From NCBI GenBank assembly GCA_020024215.1, contig JAHHUC010000021.1, positions 1 through 28,808 of the forward strand: a DNA stretch of 28,808 nt, read 5' to 3'. Below the pieces are notes generated by a model. That model ran no database searches and had not been told where the DNA came from. It saw nothing but the letters and a program-made list of their open reading frames with translations. The stretch is from Oscillospiraceae bacterium. Its GTDB lineage: Bacteria > Bacillota > Clostridia > Oscillospirales > Ruminococcaceae. The translations under genes were made by a program, and so were the position numbers. Of the stretch, positions 6,742-14,755 are shown in pieces (the stretch's first letter is position 1; the number at the start of each line of letters is the position of its first letter).

Positions 6742-8058
6742 TTATTCTTTTTCCAAGGGGGCATCCAGTGTCTCCTTCAGCTGCTTTTCAATAAGTATTC
6801 TGCCGAATTTAAGGCAGAAGTAATCATCAAGCTCTATTTCCCTTGTCTCCTTTGTCTGCATGTCCTTGAGAACAGCCCTTTTATCTGCAAGCTCGCTGTC
6901 GCCTAAAACCATAGTGAAAAGACAGCCCTCCTTGTCGGCAAATCTCATCTGAGCCTTTAAGGATCTTTCCATGTTGTCGCTCTCGGCGCAGATTCCCTCT
7001 TTTCTGAGCCTGTCTACAAGAGAGGATGCCTCTATTGAGGCCTCCTTTCCCATTGAGGCGATAAACAGGCTGCATTTTTCCTCGTGGGGGAAGGGCGCCT
7101 TGCAGGCCTCCATAACCATGAGAAGCCTTTCAATTCCCATAGCAAAGCCGACCCCGGGGAGCTTTGGCCCTCCTATCTCCTCAATAAGCCCGTCATATCT
7201 TCCTCCGCCGCAAACTGTGCCCTGAGCACCTATGCAGTCGGTGACAAATTCAAAAACAGTCTTTGTATAATAGTCAAGACCTCTTACAATATCAGGGTCA
7301 AGGCTGTAATCTATGCCCATTTTGTCCAGCCTTTCCCTCAGCTCCTTAAAGTGGTCGCTGCACACAGGGCAAAGGTGATCTATCATCTTAGGCGCCTGCT
7401 CTATAAGCTTTGAACAGCTCTTTTCCTTGCAGTCGATTATTCTCAAGGGGTTGGTTTCAAGCCTCTGTCTGCAAATTGGGCAGAGGCTGTCCTCATGCTC
7501 ATTAAGATAAGCCTTCAAAAGCTGCTGATACCTTGGCCTGCAATTTTTGCAGCCTATGGAATTTATAAAAAGGGTTACGCCCTTTATGCCCAAATTGTCA
7601 AGAACATTTTTGGCAAGAGATATCACCTCTGCATCAGAGGCAGGGCTTGGGCTTCCTAATTCCTCAATGCCGAACTGGTGAAATTCCCTGAGCCTTCCTG
7701 CCTGAGGCTTTTCATATCTGAAGCAGGAGATGTTATAGCACAGCTTTGCAGGCAGCTTTTCAGAAAGCAGGTTGTTTTCTATGGCAGCTCTCATGACGCC
7801 GCTTGTTCCCTCGGGGCGAAGTGTTATGGATCTGTCGCCTTTATCCTTGAAGGTGTACATCTCCTTCTGCACCACATCGGTTGTGTCTCCCACACCTCTT
7901 AAAAACAATTCGGTATGCTCAAATGTGGGAACCCTTATCTCCTTAAAGCCGTAAAGGGCAGCAACAGAAAGAGCCTTTCTCTCCACATGCTGCCATTTAT
8001 AAATATCCTTGGGCATGATATCCTTTGTTCCCTTAGGCGCTTCTGTAATAGGTTTCAT
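6742..8058 (-). CDS. hisS: Histidyl-tRNA synthetase with a Cys-rich insertion
   Basis: This class II synthetase charges tRNA-His. The 438-residue protein shows motif 1 (about 36-55), motif 2 at 112-130 (CFRYEKPQAGRLREFHQFG), the HisA signature RGLDYYTKTVFEF at 259-271, GGGRYDGL at 284-291 and motif 3 at 302-312 (GVGFAMGIERL). A C-terminal anticodon domain starts at about 325. Between motif 2 and the HisA block lies an insertion with four cysteine pairs, C170/C173, C193/C196, C210/C215 and C230/C233. I believe related clostridial HisRS share it, and it looks able to bind zinc. The start ATG has AGGAGAGGA 12 nt upstream, and alternative GTG/TTG codons there are out of frame or closed. First gene of hisS-aspS. 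Confidence 0.97.
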   Translation of the reverse strand: MKPITEAPKGTKDIMPKDIYKWQHVERKALSVAALYGFKEIRVPTFEHTELFLRGVGDTTDVVQKEMYTFKDKGDRSITLRPEGTSGVMRAAIENNLLSEKLPAKLCYNISCFRYEKPQAGRLREFHQFGIEELGSPSPASDAEVISLAKNVLDNLGIKGVTLFINSIGCKNCRPRYQQLLKAYLNEHEDSLCPICRQRLETNPLRIIDCKEKSCSKLIEQAPKMIDHLCPVCSDHFKELRERLDKMGIDYSLDPDIVRGLDYYTKTVFEFVTDCIGAQGTVCGGGRYDGLIEEIGGPKLPGVGFAMGIERLLMVMEACKAPFPHEEKCSLFIASMGKEASIEASSLVDRLRKEGICAESDNMERSLKAQMRFADKEGCLFTMVLGDSELADKRAVLKDMQTKETREIELDDYFCLKFGRILIEKQLKETLDAPLEKE

Positions 8059-8154
8059 AATGCTTCACAATCCTCTCCTTGCGCTTTTAAAGCAAGAGCC
8101 GATAGCCTTTAAAAGCCAAAGGGCCTGCCTTTTGAAATGCCTTTTTATATAGGC

Positions 8155-8568
8155 CTAATACTGTCCCTTGTTGGGATTAACAATGTCTCTCCAATCCAAA
8201 AAGCCCTGCTCAAGAGCGTGTATAAGGGCCTCGGCGGTTGCCACGTTTGTAGCTACCGGTATGGTGTGTACATCGCACAGCCTCAATATATCTGATACGT
8301 CGTCCTTCTCGCCCGAAAGAAGATTTGGATCTCTTAAAAAGATGAGAAGATCTATCTCGTTGCAGGCAACTCTTGAGGCTATCTGCTGATCTCCGCCCTG
8401 CTCTAAGGACAGGAATTTAAAAATTTTAAGACCTGTTGCCTCGGAAATAAGCTTGCCTGTGGTTCCGGTGGCACAAAGGTGGTGCTTGGCAAGAATTCCG
8501 CTGTAAGCGATGCAGAACTGAACCATAAGCTCCCTTTTGGAGCTGTGTGCTAAAAGTGCGATATTCAT
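8155..8568 (-). CDS. mgsA: Methylglyoxal synthase
   Basis: The enzyme converts dihydroxyacetone phosphate to methylglyoxal plus phosphate, a bypass of lower glycolysis used under phosphate limitation. The 137 residues carry the family signatures: ALLAHSSKRELMVQF near the N-terminus, ATGTTGKLISEATGL at 33-47, GGDQQI at 58-63 (the catalytic Asp is expected at D60), FLRDP at 77-81 and PVATNVATAEALI at 104-116. The frame extends to 8598, but the ATG at 8568 (MNIALLAH) is preferred, with GGAGAGG 6 nt upstream. It follows the MinD-like gene by 17 bp. In many Clostridia mgsA closes the mre-min cluster, and that position is kept here. Confidence 0.96.
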   Translation of the reverse strand: MNIALLAHSSKRELMVQFCIAYSGILAKHHLCATGTTGKLISEATGLKIFKFLSLEQGGDQQIASRVACNEIDLLIFLRDPNLLSGEKDDVSDILRLCDVHTIPVATNVATAEALIHALEQGFLDWRDIVNPNKGQY

Positions 8569-8585
8569 TAAAAACCTCTCCTTAA

Positions 8586-9308
8586 TTAAATTTTGCAAAG
8601 CCTTTTTATATTAAGAGGGATGGTTTCCCCCAAAAGTCTCAATGCGATGTCGTCACATTCGTCTGTGATTATTTCAGAATCCACGGCGCTTGCACCCAGA
8701 AGATTTTTGTCATAGGGCACAACCCCCAAAAGCCTCATATGCGTCATATCCACCACCTCATCCAGATTGTTGAAATCCTCACCCAGCTGCCTGTGCTTAA
8801 ACCGGTTGATTATAAGGTATTTTTCCCCCTCCATAAGCGAGGAGGCGATGGCTGCATCCCTGACTGACACGCCGTCAAAGGTGGTGACTACTATTTTTTT
8901 ATCCGACACTGCGCTGGCAGCATCAAAGCACTGACCTAAGCCTGCGGCGCAGTCGAGTATGACAAAATCATAAATATCCGCCATACCCTCAAAAAGCCTT
9001 AAAAGATCCTTTACCTTAAATTCAAAATGCCTCTGGGCAGGTGAGAGCATATAATGGAGGTTGCCCTCTTCGGTTTCAACCCTGTTTACAGCCTCGCTGG
9101 CCCGGCAGGCATTGCTGAGCACATCCCCTAAGCAATAGACAGACGGCTCCTTTGCGGGAAACATGATATCCATGCCTCTTAAAGCCGAATCCAGCTCCAG
9201 AAGCAGCACATTTTTTCCTTCGCTTGCCAAAGAAAGACCCAGAAGGCTGGCTATGGTGGTTTTGCCCACGCCGCCCTTTCCCGACGTAACAAGAATTGTA
9301 GATGACAA
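8586..9308 (-). CDS. MinD-like ATPase (ParA/MinD family)
   Basis: This 240-residue P-loop ATPase has a deviant Walker A motif KGGVGKTT at 11-18 with the signature Lys11, a switch segment LELDSALRGMD at 37-47 and a Walker B-like DFVILDCAAG at 114-123. Its place after mreBCD and mrdA and before mgsA is that of minD in Clostridia. The start is a TTG at 9308: GAGGTG lies 8 nt upstream, and the protein then begins two residues before the first beta-strand, as in MinD. Two in-frame upstream ATGs lack a site. It departs from MinD in several ways. No minC or minE is adjacent, LELD replaces the IDTD-type segment, and the C-terminus (GETIPLNIKRLCKI) is shorter than the usual membrane-targeting helix. 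It may be a divergent MinD or a MinD-like ATPase with another cargo. Confidence 0.85.
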   Translation of the reverse strand: MSSTILVTSGKGGVGKTTIASLLGLSLASEGKNVLLLELDSALRGMDIMFPAKEPSVYCLGDVLSNACRASEAVNRVETEEGNLHYMLSPAQRHFEFKVKDLLRLFEGMADIYDFVILDCAAGLGQCFDAASAVSDKKIVVTTFDGVSVRDAAIASSLMEGEKYLIINRFKHRQLGEDFNNLDEVVDMTHMRLLGVVPYDKNLLGASAVDSEIITDECDDIALRLLGETIPLNIKRLCKI

Positions 9309-9392
9309 GCTTTTTTCACCTCGTAACATATATTCTAACATAAGTTTTAGTCATTTAAAATAGTTTTTTGCTAATTTTAAGCTGTTTGCTGT

Positions 9393-9434
9393 GCTGTTTG
9401 AGCATTTATTCTGAAAATTACATGCTCAAACAGC
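9393..9434. repeat. 13-bp perfect inverted repeat between mrdA and the MinD-like gene
   Basis: GCTGTTTGAGCAT (9393-9405) pairs with ATGCTCAAACAGC (9422-9434). It starts 11 nt after the mrdA stop on the minus strand. It lacks a following U-run on that strand (ACAGCAAACAGC follows), so it may be an RNA-stabilising or attenuating hairpin, not a clean terminator. Confidence 0.7.
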
Positions 9435-9445
9435 ATCTTGCCCCC

Positions 9446-11503
9446 TTATGGGGTGTTTTCCTCCTGCTGCTTTTGGCTCTGCTCATTTTCCTCTTCGGAA
9501 GTCTCCTGCTCCTTGTCCTCTTTTTCATCCTCAGGGAAGAAGAAGGCATCCATAACCTTTCTTGCAACAGGCGCTCCGGTATAGCCGTGCCAGCCCTTTT
9601 CTATGACCACCGCAACAGCTATCTGAGGATCATCTGCCGGGGCATAGCATATGAATGTGGAATTGGGAAATTCCTTTGTTTCCGGTGTTCCGGTTTTAGC
9701 TGCCACCACAAGAGGATAATCTTTGAGATATTTATAGGCTGTTCCCCTGGGGTCCTGAGTAACCTCTATCATTCCCTTTCTTATGACATCGAACACCTCT
9801 TTTTTGATGTCGCTTGAAACCTGAGGCCTCTTTTTATCCAAGGGCTTCATATCCTTTAGGTCATATGTGGGGGAAATTCCCTTTATAAGCGTCACATCCT
9901 GGCGCACTCCGTCCCTTGCAAGTGTGGCGCAATAGTTTGCAAGCTGCAGGGGGGAAAAGCCGTTATTAAGCTGGCCTATTGCCGCCTGAAGAGCATCTCC
10001 GGGGTTTTTGGTCTTTGGGTCATTAAGCGTTCCGGCTGTCTCTGAAAGCTCTATTCCGGCTTTTACTCCAAGGCCCAGCTTCATGGCATATTCGTTTATC
10101 CTTTTTATCTCCAGCTGCCTTCCCATCTCGTAAAAATAGATGTTGCAGGAATGTCTTATGGCATCTGAAACGGTCATAGGGCCGTGGGAGGAAAGACAGG
10201 TCGGCGCATAGCCCTTATCTGCCAAGGCGGTGTACACACCGGTGCAGGTGACCATAGTCTCTCTTGTTGCAAGCCCCTCGTTCAAAGCGGCAGCTCCCGT
10301 AACCGGCTTAAAGCAGGAGCCGGGGGCATATCTTCCGCTAAAAGCCCTGTTGAGAAACGGCGAGCGCCTGTCGGAGTTGTTTTTGGCAAAATCCTCACCG
10401 AAGCTGCTGAGGTTGTAAGAGGGGTAGGAAACGGCGCAGAGCAGCTCGGAATTTTTGACATCTATTGCCACCACAGCTCCTGCATCCGCTTCTTTTCCCT
10501 TGCCCTCGGGGGCGGTCTCATTCAAAAATTTGATCTCGTCCCTCAATGCCTCCATGGCAGCGCGCTGAATTTTTTTATCCAGAGTCAGCACCACCGTGTT
10601 TCCCGGCACAGGCTCCTTTTCCACAGATATGCCCCTCACCTCATAGGAGGGGGAAAGCTCTATCTTCCTCTCGCCGTTTGAGCCTCTTAAAACATCCTCA
10701 AAGGTTTTTTCTATGCCGTCCTTGCCAACTATGTCGGTGGGGGTGTAGCCTCTTCCCTTGGCCATATACTGCTCCACCTCCTCGGCGAACATAACCCCTG
10801 TTCTGCCTATGATGTGCGGGGCAAGATCGCCGTCCACATAGCTTCTCTTGGCAGTTTCCACCACATCCACACCCGGCAGAGTGAAGTTTTCCTGCCTTAT
10901 CAAAACGGCGGTTTCCACCTTTATGTCCTCAGAAAAAAGATAGCGGTTTGAAAGGCTGTAATTCTGCTTTTCCATCTCATAGCGCACACCGGCTATCATT
11001 CTTTTTTCCTTTTGGGAAAAGCCCTCCAAATCATATCTTTTGCTCAGCCAGTAGCTTACCTCCTTTGCATCGGCATAGCTGTTTAGATCGAGGAAATTTT
11101 TGCCCTTGAGCCTTTTTATCTCGTCCTCGTCATCTGTAAACTCAAGCTGTCCGTCAAAGGAGAGGGGCAGACTGTCATTCCAGCTTTCATTCTGCGCCTC
11201 CATTATCCTGCAAAGCTTTAAAATTATCCGGTTGAGAGAATCCTCCGGTGTCAGCGCCTTGTCAAAAACCACGTCATAGGACACCACATTTTTTGTGAAG
11301 GCATCTCCGTTCCTGTCAACAATCTCCCCTCTTGCAGCCTTTATTATCTGGGTGCGGTAGGAGCTTTTGTTCTGCATATCAAGATATTTTTCTCCGTTTA
11401 CTATCTGCAGGTTCATAAGCTTTAAAACAAAGATGAAAAATATGAACCACATTGAAGCCTGCAAAATTATAAAGCGGGATTTTTCCTTTGAATTCTGCAT
11501 CAT
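9446..11503 (-). CDS. mrdA: Class B penicillin-binding protein 2 (peptidoglycan DD-transpeptidase)
   Basis: This is the elongation-specific transpeptidase that cross-links new peptidoglycan in the rod complex. The 685 residues contain a cytoplasmic start, a membrane anchor at about 11-34, a dimerisation/pedestal domain at about 55-290 (AARGEIVDRNG at 57-66) and a transpeptidase domain. Its intact motifs are SxxK at 396-399 (SCFK), SxN at 452-454 (SCN) and KTG at 603-605. A highly acidic, Glu/Gln-rich tail runs from about 657 to 685. Two tandem ATG codons (11503 and 11500) follow AAAGGGG, and the second has the better spacing. It lies 12 bp downstream of mreD in the maf-mreBCD-mrdA cluster, which supports the PBP2 (not PBP3/FtsI) assignment. 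No rodA partner is adjacent. Confidence 0.95.
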   Translation of the reverse strand: MMQNSKEKSRFIILQASMWFIFFIFVLKLMNLQIVNGEKYLDMQNKSSYRTQIIKAARGEIVDRNGDAFTKNVVSYDVVFDKALTPEDSLNRIILKLCRIMEAQNESWNDSLPLSFDGQLEFTDDEDEIKRLKGKNFLDLNSYADAKEVSYWLSKRYDLEGFSQKEKRMIAGVRYEMEKQNYSLSNRYLFSEDIKVETAVLIRQENFTLPGVDVVETAKRSYVDGDLAPHIIGRTGVMFAEEVEQYMAKGRGYTPTDIVGKDGIEKTFEDVLRGSNGERKIELSPSYEVRGISVEKEPVPGNTVVLTLDKKIQRAAMEALRDEIKFLNETAPEGKGKEADAGAVVAIDVKNSELLCAVSYPSYNLSSFGEDFAKNNSDRRSPFLNRAFSGRYAPGSCFKPVTGAAALNEGLATRETMVTCTGVYTALADKGYAPTCLSSHGPMTVSDAIRHSCNIYFYEMGRQLEIKRINEYAMKLGLGVKAGIELSETAGTLNDPKTKNPGDALQAAIGQLNNGFSPLQLANYCATLARDGVRQDVTLIKGISPTYDLKDMKPLDKKRPQVSSDIKKEVFDVIRKGMIEVTQDPRGTAYKYLKDYPLVVAAKTGTPETKEFPNSTFICYAPADDPQIAVAVVIEKGWHGYTGAPVARKVMDAFFFPEDEKEDKEQETSEEENEQSQKQQEENTP

Positions 11504-11515
11504 ATTCCCCTTTTT

Positions 11516-12025
11516 CTAATCTGTGAATTTTGCCCTTATCCTTTTTACCGCCCAATAGGCAGGGAAGGAGAAGGCGGCTGTCAGCAAAATGGTGGGTACG
11601 GTGTGGGCAAAAAAGAAAAGATATGCGCCCTCCACCTCCCACATTCCGTACAGCACATAGTGGCAGATTATTCCGTATACGGTGCAGAAGGCAAGCGTCA
11701 GTATAAAGGCGGTTCTCATGTTATCCTGAAGAAGATATATGACAAGGCTTCCGGAAACAAAGCCCAAAATGGCAAAAACAGCCGATGCAAGGCCAAAGAT
11801 GTGCGCTGCATATGTATCCACCATAAGCCCGGCTATAAAGCCGTATATGCCCCCGTAGAGGTTATCCTCCGCCATTGCTATGGCCACAACTGCGGCTATT
11901 ACCGGCACAGCCTTTGCGCCCATCACATCAAGCTTCGGTATCTCGCCTATGACAAAGAGCAGCAGCAAAAACAAAAAATAGAGAAGATTTTTTATTACAA
12001 GAATTTTCTTTTCCCTCTGCTCCAA
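11516..12025 (-). CDS. mreD: Rod shape-determining protein MreD
   Basis: This small integral membrane protein of the elongasome joins MreC and the cell-wall synthesis machinery to MreB. The 169-residue protein has about five hydrophobic segments. They include a strong one near the N-terminus (NLLYFLFLLLLFVIGE) and the AEDNLYGGIYGFIAGLMVD block typical of Firmicute MreD. The start is a TTG at 12025, with AGGAGG 6 nt upstream. The SD lies within the last codons of mreC, whose stop is at 12027-12029. The frame is open to 12055, but starting there would overlap mreC and add only a basic stretch. Translational coupling to mreC is likely. Confidence 0.92.
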   Translation of the reverse strand: MEQREKKILVIKNLLYFLFLLLLFVIGEIPKLDVMGAKAVPVIAAVVAIAMAEDNLYGGIYGFIAGLMVDTYAAHIFGLASAVFAILGFVSGSLVIYLLQDNMRTAFILTLAFCTVYGIICHYVLYGMWEVEGAYLFFFAHTVPTILLTAAFSFPAYWAVKRIRAKFTD

Positions 12026-12026
12026 G

Positions 12027-12878
12027 CTAGTCCTCCTTTTTTTCCTTTCCCTCAAAGTCCTTTATTATCATGACCTCCGTCACATTTCTTATATCCGTAA
12101 GCGGCTCTATTACCGCATTGAGTGTAAGCCCCTGAGAATCGGGGGTAACCTCCTTTATCCTTCCGACCACAAGCCCCTCGGGGAATATGCCTCCTATGCC
12201 GGTGGTTGTCACCAGATCCCCCGGCTTTGTCTTTGAATCCCTGGGAAGATATGAAAGCTTCAGATTTCCGTCTAACGCCAAATGTGCCGTGCCCTCGGTC
12301 ACAGCTATATCCCCGGATTCCAAAACCTTTACGCCCACCTCGCAGGTGGAATCCAAAATTGTGGACACCTTTGCATAATTCGGCCCCACAGCCGTCACAA
12401 GCCCCACAAGGCCCTCCTTTGTGACACAGGGGGAATATTTTTCTATTCCGTCATTTTCCCCCTTGTCTATGGTGAAGGAGAAAAACCTCTCTGACGCATC
12501 TCTTCCCACCGCATCTGCCAATTCCATAGAATAGTCGGGATTTTCCTCCTTTATGCCGAAAAACTCCTTCATCCTCCTGTTTTCCGACCTCAGCTTTTCC
12601 ATGAGGGCAAGCTGTGAAAGAAGCTGTGCGTTTTCCTCACGCAGCCTTTTGTTTTCATCGGAAATGGAGGGTGCATGTATAAAATCATAAAAGGAATCGT
12701 GTATGCTCACATATATTTTTGACGCCGCCTTCTGAAATGGGGCAATCATAAGCGAGGTCACCTTTTCTGCAAATGTGGCGCCTGTTTTGGTGTAGGCTCC
12801 TCTGAGCATGAAAAAGAGAGCTATTGCCACAAGAAGCACCACAACTAAAAATTTCTTCGATTTAAAAAAGTCCTGCAA
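12027..12878 (-). CDS. mreC: Rod shape-determining protein MreC
   Basis: This bitopic membrane protein forms extracellular filaments that activate PBP2 in the elongasome. The 283 residues comprise a membrane segment at 9-26, a coiled coil at about 73-110 (DENKRLREENAQLLSQ onward) and a C-terminal two-beta-barrel domain with GLVGLVTAVGPNYAKV and TTTGIGGIFPEGLVVGRI. The start is TTG at 12878, with AAGGAGAG 7 nt upstream. The nearby ATG in another frame closes after seven codons. It is preceded by a terminator-like hairpin between mreB and mreC and overlaps the SD of mreD at its end. Confidence 0.95.
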   Translation of the reverse strand: MQDFFKSKKFLVVVLLVAIALFFMLRGAYTKTGATFAEKVTSLMIAPFQKAASKIYVSIHDSFYDFIHAPSISDENKRLREENAQLLSQLALMEKLRSENRRMKEFFGIKEENPDYSMELADAVGRDASERFFSFTIDKGENDGIEKYSPCVTKEGLVGLVTAVGPNYAKVSTILDSTCEVGVKVLESGDIAVTEGTAHLALDGNLKLSYLPRDSKTKPGDLVTTTGIGGIFPEGLVVGRIKEVTPDSQGLTLNAVIEPLTDIRNVTEVMIIKDFEGKEKKED

Positions 12879-12892
12879 TCAGCATCTCTCCT

Positions 12893-12926
12893 TTTAAGGA
12901 AAACAGGCAGGTAAAACCCCGCCTGT
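12893..12926 (-). terminator. Terminator or attenuator between mreB and mreC
   Basis: On the minus strand, ACAGGC (complement of 12921-12926) pairs with GCCTGT (complement of 12903-12908), with GGT/ACC pairing inside, and is followed by TTTTCCTT. It starts 5 nt after the mreB stop and would reduce read-through into mreC, giving more MreB than MreC/MreD. Confidence 0.6.
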
Positions 12927-12931
12927 AAAAT

Positions 12932-13960
12932 TTATCTCTTGATGAAGCCCTCGTCGCTTTCATTGAGAACCTCTCTGAGCCTCTGCAAATCCTCCAAAAC
13001 TATGCCGGTGCCTGCCGCAACACAGTCAAGGGGGTTTTCCGCTATGTGCGCCTGCATTCCCGTCTCCTTGCTGATAAGCTCGTCAAGGCCTCTTAAAAGC
13101 GCTCCGCCGCCTGTGAGGGTTATGCCGTGGTCGATGATATCGGCTGCAAGCTCGGGGGGTGTTCTCTCCAATGTCACCTTTATGGCTTCTATTATATTTG
13201 TCAATGGGTCATATAAAGCCTCTCTTATTTCTCCCGGCTCTATAAATATGTTTTTGGGAAGTCCGTCAATAAGGTTTCTTCCCTTTATCTCCATGGGGGC
13301 CTCCTCCGGGAAGGGGAAGGCGGAGCCTATGTTTATCTTTATCGCCTCGGCTGTTCTCTCTCCTATAAGAAGATTATATTTCCTCTTGATGTATTGTATT
13401 ATGGAGCTGTCGAACTCATCTCCTCCCACTCTTACGGATTTTGAGGCCACAATTCCCCCTAAGGAGATGACAGCCACCTCGCTGGTGCCGCCGCCTATGT
13501 CAACAACCATAGAGCCTGTTGCCTCGGCCACCGGAAGGTTTGCGCCTATGGCGGCAGCCATCGGCTCTTCGATTATGGACACTCGCTTTCCGCCTGCTCT
13601 CACAGCTGCCTCTCTGACAGCTCTTCTTTCAACCTCCGTCACGCCCGAGGGTATGCAGATGATTATGTTCGGCCGGGAAAACATGGTTATTCCGCACGCC
13701 TTTTTAATAAAAATCTGAAGCATGGAGGCGGTGACGTCAAAATCTGCAATAACTCCGTCCTTTAAAGGGCGCATGGCAACAATGGAGCCGGGAGTTCTTC
13801 CTATAACATCCTTGGCATCCTGACCTACATATCTTACCGTATCCGTTCTGGTATCGACGGCAACAACCGACGGCTCGCGCATTATTATGCCCTTTCCCTT
13901 CATGAATATAAGGGTGTTGGCTGTACCTAGGTCTATTCCTATATCCTTTGAAAATCTCAC
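12932..13960 (-). CDS. mreB: Rod shape-determining protein MreB (bacterial actin)
   Basis: MreB is an ATP-binding actin homologue that forms membrane-bound filaments orienting the elongasome. The 342 residues show phosphate-1 DIGIDLGTANT (6-16), the connect-1 block, phosphate-2 MVVDIGGGTSE (about 155-165) and the adenosine motif GITLTGGGALLRGLDE (about 283-298). The N-terminal MRFSKDIG matches the family. The start is GTG at 13960 with AAGGAGGA 9 nt upstream. A promoter overlapping the maf 3' end can drive mreB, and a terminator-like hairpin follows it. Confidence 0.97.
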   Translation of the reverse strand: MRFSKDIGIDLGTANTLIFMKGKGIIMREPSVVAVDTRTDTVRYVGQDAKDVIGRTPGSIVAMRPLKDGVIADFDVTASMLQIFIKKACGITMFSRPNIIICIPSGVTEVERRAVREAAVRAGGKRVSIIEEPMAAAIGANLPVAEATGSMVVDIGGGTSEVAVISLGGIVASKSVRVGGDEFDSSIIQYIKRKYNLLIGERTAEAIKINIGSAFPFPEEAPMEIKGRNLIDGLPKNIFIEPGEIREALYDPLTNIIEAIKVTLERTPPELAADIIDHGITLTGGGALLRGLDELISKETGMQAHIAENPLDCVAAGTGIVLEDLQRLREVLNESDEGFIKR

Positions 13961-14011
13961 TTTTTTATATCCTCCTTGTAGAAGACACCACAGCTAATGG
14001 GTATTCGTCTT

Positions 14012-14040
14012 ATTATATAATAAAAATTTAATTTAAACAA
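14012..14040 (-). promoter_or_regulatory. Sigma-A promoter for mreB
   Basis: On the minus strand, TTGTTT (complement of 14035-14040), a 17-nt spacer and TATAAT (complement of 14012-14017) predict a start near 14005 and a leader of about 45 nt. The -35 lies inside the last codons of maf. Confidence 0.7.
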
Positions 14041-14612
14041 GTAAAACCGCAAATTTCCAGATGTTTTTTAAGCATGCTGACAGGCAGGCCCACAACCGAA
14101 TAAAAATCTCCCTCTATTTTTTCTATAAACAGCGCTCCGTGTCCGTTTATGCCGTAGGAGCCTGCCTTATCCATAGGCTCGCCTGTTTCTGTGTACCACC
14201 TTATTTCCTCATCGGTCATGTGAGAAAAAGTGACCTTCACAAGGCTTGAAAAGGTGCAGCAGTAATTTTCCTTTACAAGTGCTGTTCCGGTTGCCACCAC
14301 ATGGCTTTTGCCCGAGAGCATTTTAAGAGTTCTGACGGCGTCCTCCTTATTTTTGGGCTTTCCCAAGGGGACATTGTCAAAAAAGACTATTGTGTCGGCA
14401 CCTATTACCAAGGTGTCTTTATGAAAAGTGTCTTTGTGAGAGGAAAATACTGCACGGGCTTTTCCCTCTGCAATTTTTTCTGCCATTTTTCCCATGCTTA
14501 AGGAAAGATCCGGCTTTTGCTCAAAATCGGCGGGAATTATTTTAAAATCATCTGTCAAAAGCTTTAAAAGCTCTTTTCTTCTGGGAGATGAGGAGGCCAA
14601 AACAATATCCAT
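14028..14612 (-). CDS. maf: Maf-like nucleoside triphosphate pyrophosphatase
   Basis: Maf proteins hydrolyse non-canonical or modified nucleoside triphosphates (often m5UTP/dTTP/UTP) to monophosphates and pyrophosphate, and affect septation when overproduced. The 194 residues have SSSPRR at 7-12, GADTIV at 71-76 with the catalytic Asp73, LGKPKN at 83-88, GEPMDKAGSYGI at 144-155 and GDFYSVVGLP at 168-177. The ATG at 14612 has only a weak ribosome binding site (AAAGG about 16 nt upstream). It is upstream of mreB, the common Firmicute order without radC in between. Confidence 0.94.
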   Translation of the reverse strand: MDIVLASSSPRRKELLKLLTDDFKIIPADFEQKPDLSLSMGKMAEKIAEGKARAVFSSHKDTFHKDTLVIGADTIVFFDNVPLGKPKNKEDAVRTLKMLSGKSHVVATGTALVKENYCCTFSSLVKVTFSHMTDEEIRWYTETGEPMDKAGSYGINGHGALFIEKIEGDFYSVVGLPVSMLKKHLEICGFTCLN

Positions 14613-14727
14613 AAAAGCTTTTCTGCAACCTTTCTTTTAAATAAAACCTATCGCAATAAATATTTTAAGGGAGCCTTCTTTGCTTTAAAAGGCATTTAAA
14701 ATTCTTTTAAAGAGCTCTTGTAAGGGG

Positions 14728-14743
14728 GAGCCTAAAAAGGCTC
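14728..14743 (-). terminator. Hairpin downstream of dut, weak terminator candidate
   Basis: GAGCC/GGCTC flanks a 6-nt loop (TTTTTA on the minus strand), 12 nt beyond the dut stop. Only CCCCCTT follows, so termination would be weak. A second inverted pair CTTTAAAAG/CTTTTAAAG lies at 14683-14712. Confidence 0.35.
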
Positions 14744-14755
14744 AGACTGTGCCCT

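Noticed and set aside
8084..8115. CTTTTAAAG / CTTTAAAAG inverted pair, also present at 14683-14712
   Set aside because: Short, AT-rich and likely by chance in this composition; noted only because the same words recur in two intergenic gaps.
9368..9817. 149-codon plus-strand frame with hydrophobic N-terminus
   Set aside because: The hydrophobic run is the complement of the Glu/Gln-rich tail of mrdA; no promoter or SD.
12939..13718. 259-codon open frame antisense to mreB
   Set aside because: Shadow of a strongly conserved gene; Ser/Pro-rich, low-complexity product with no start signal.
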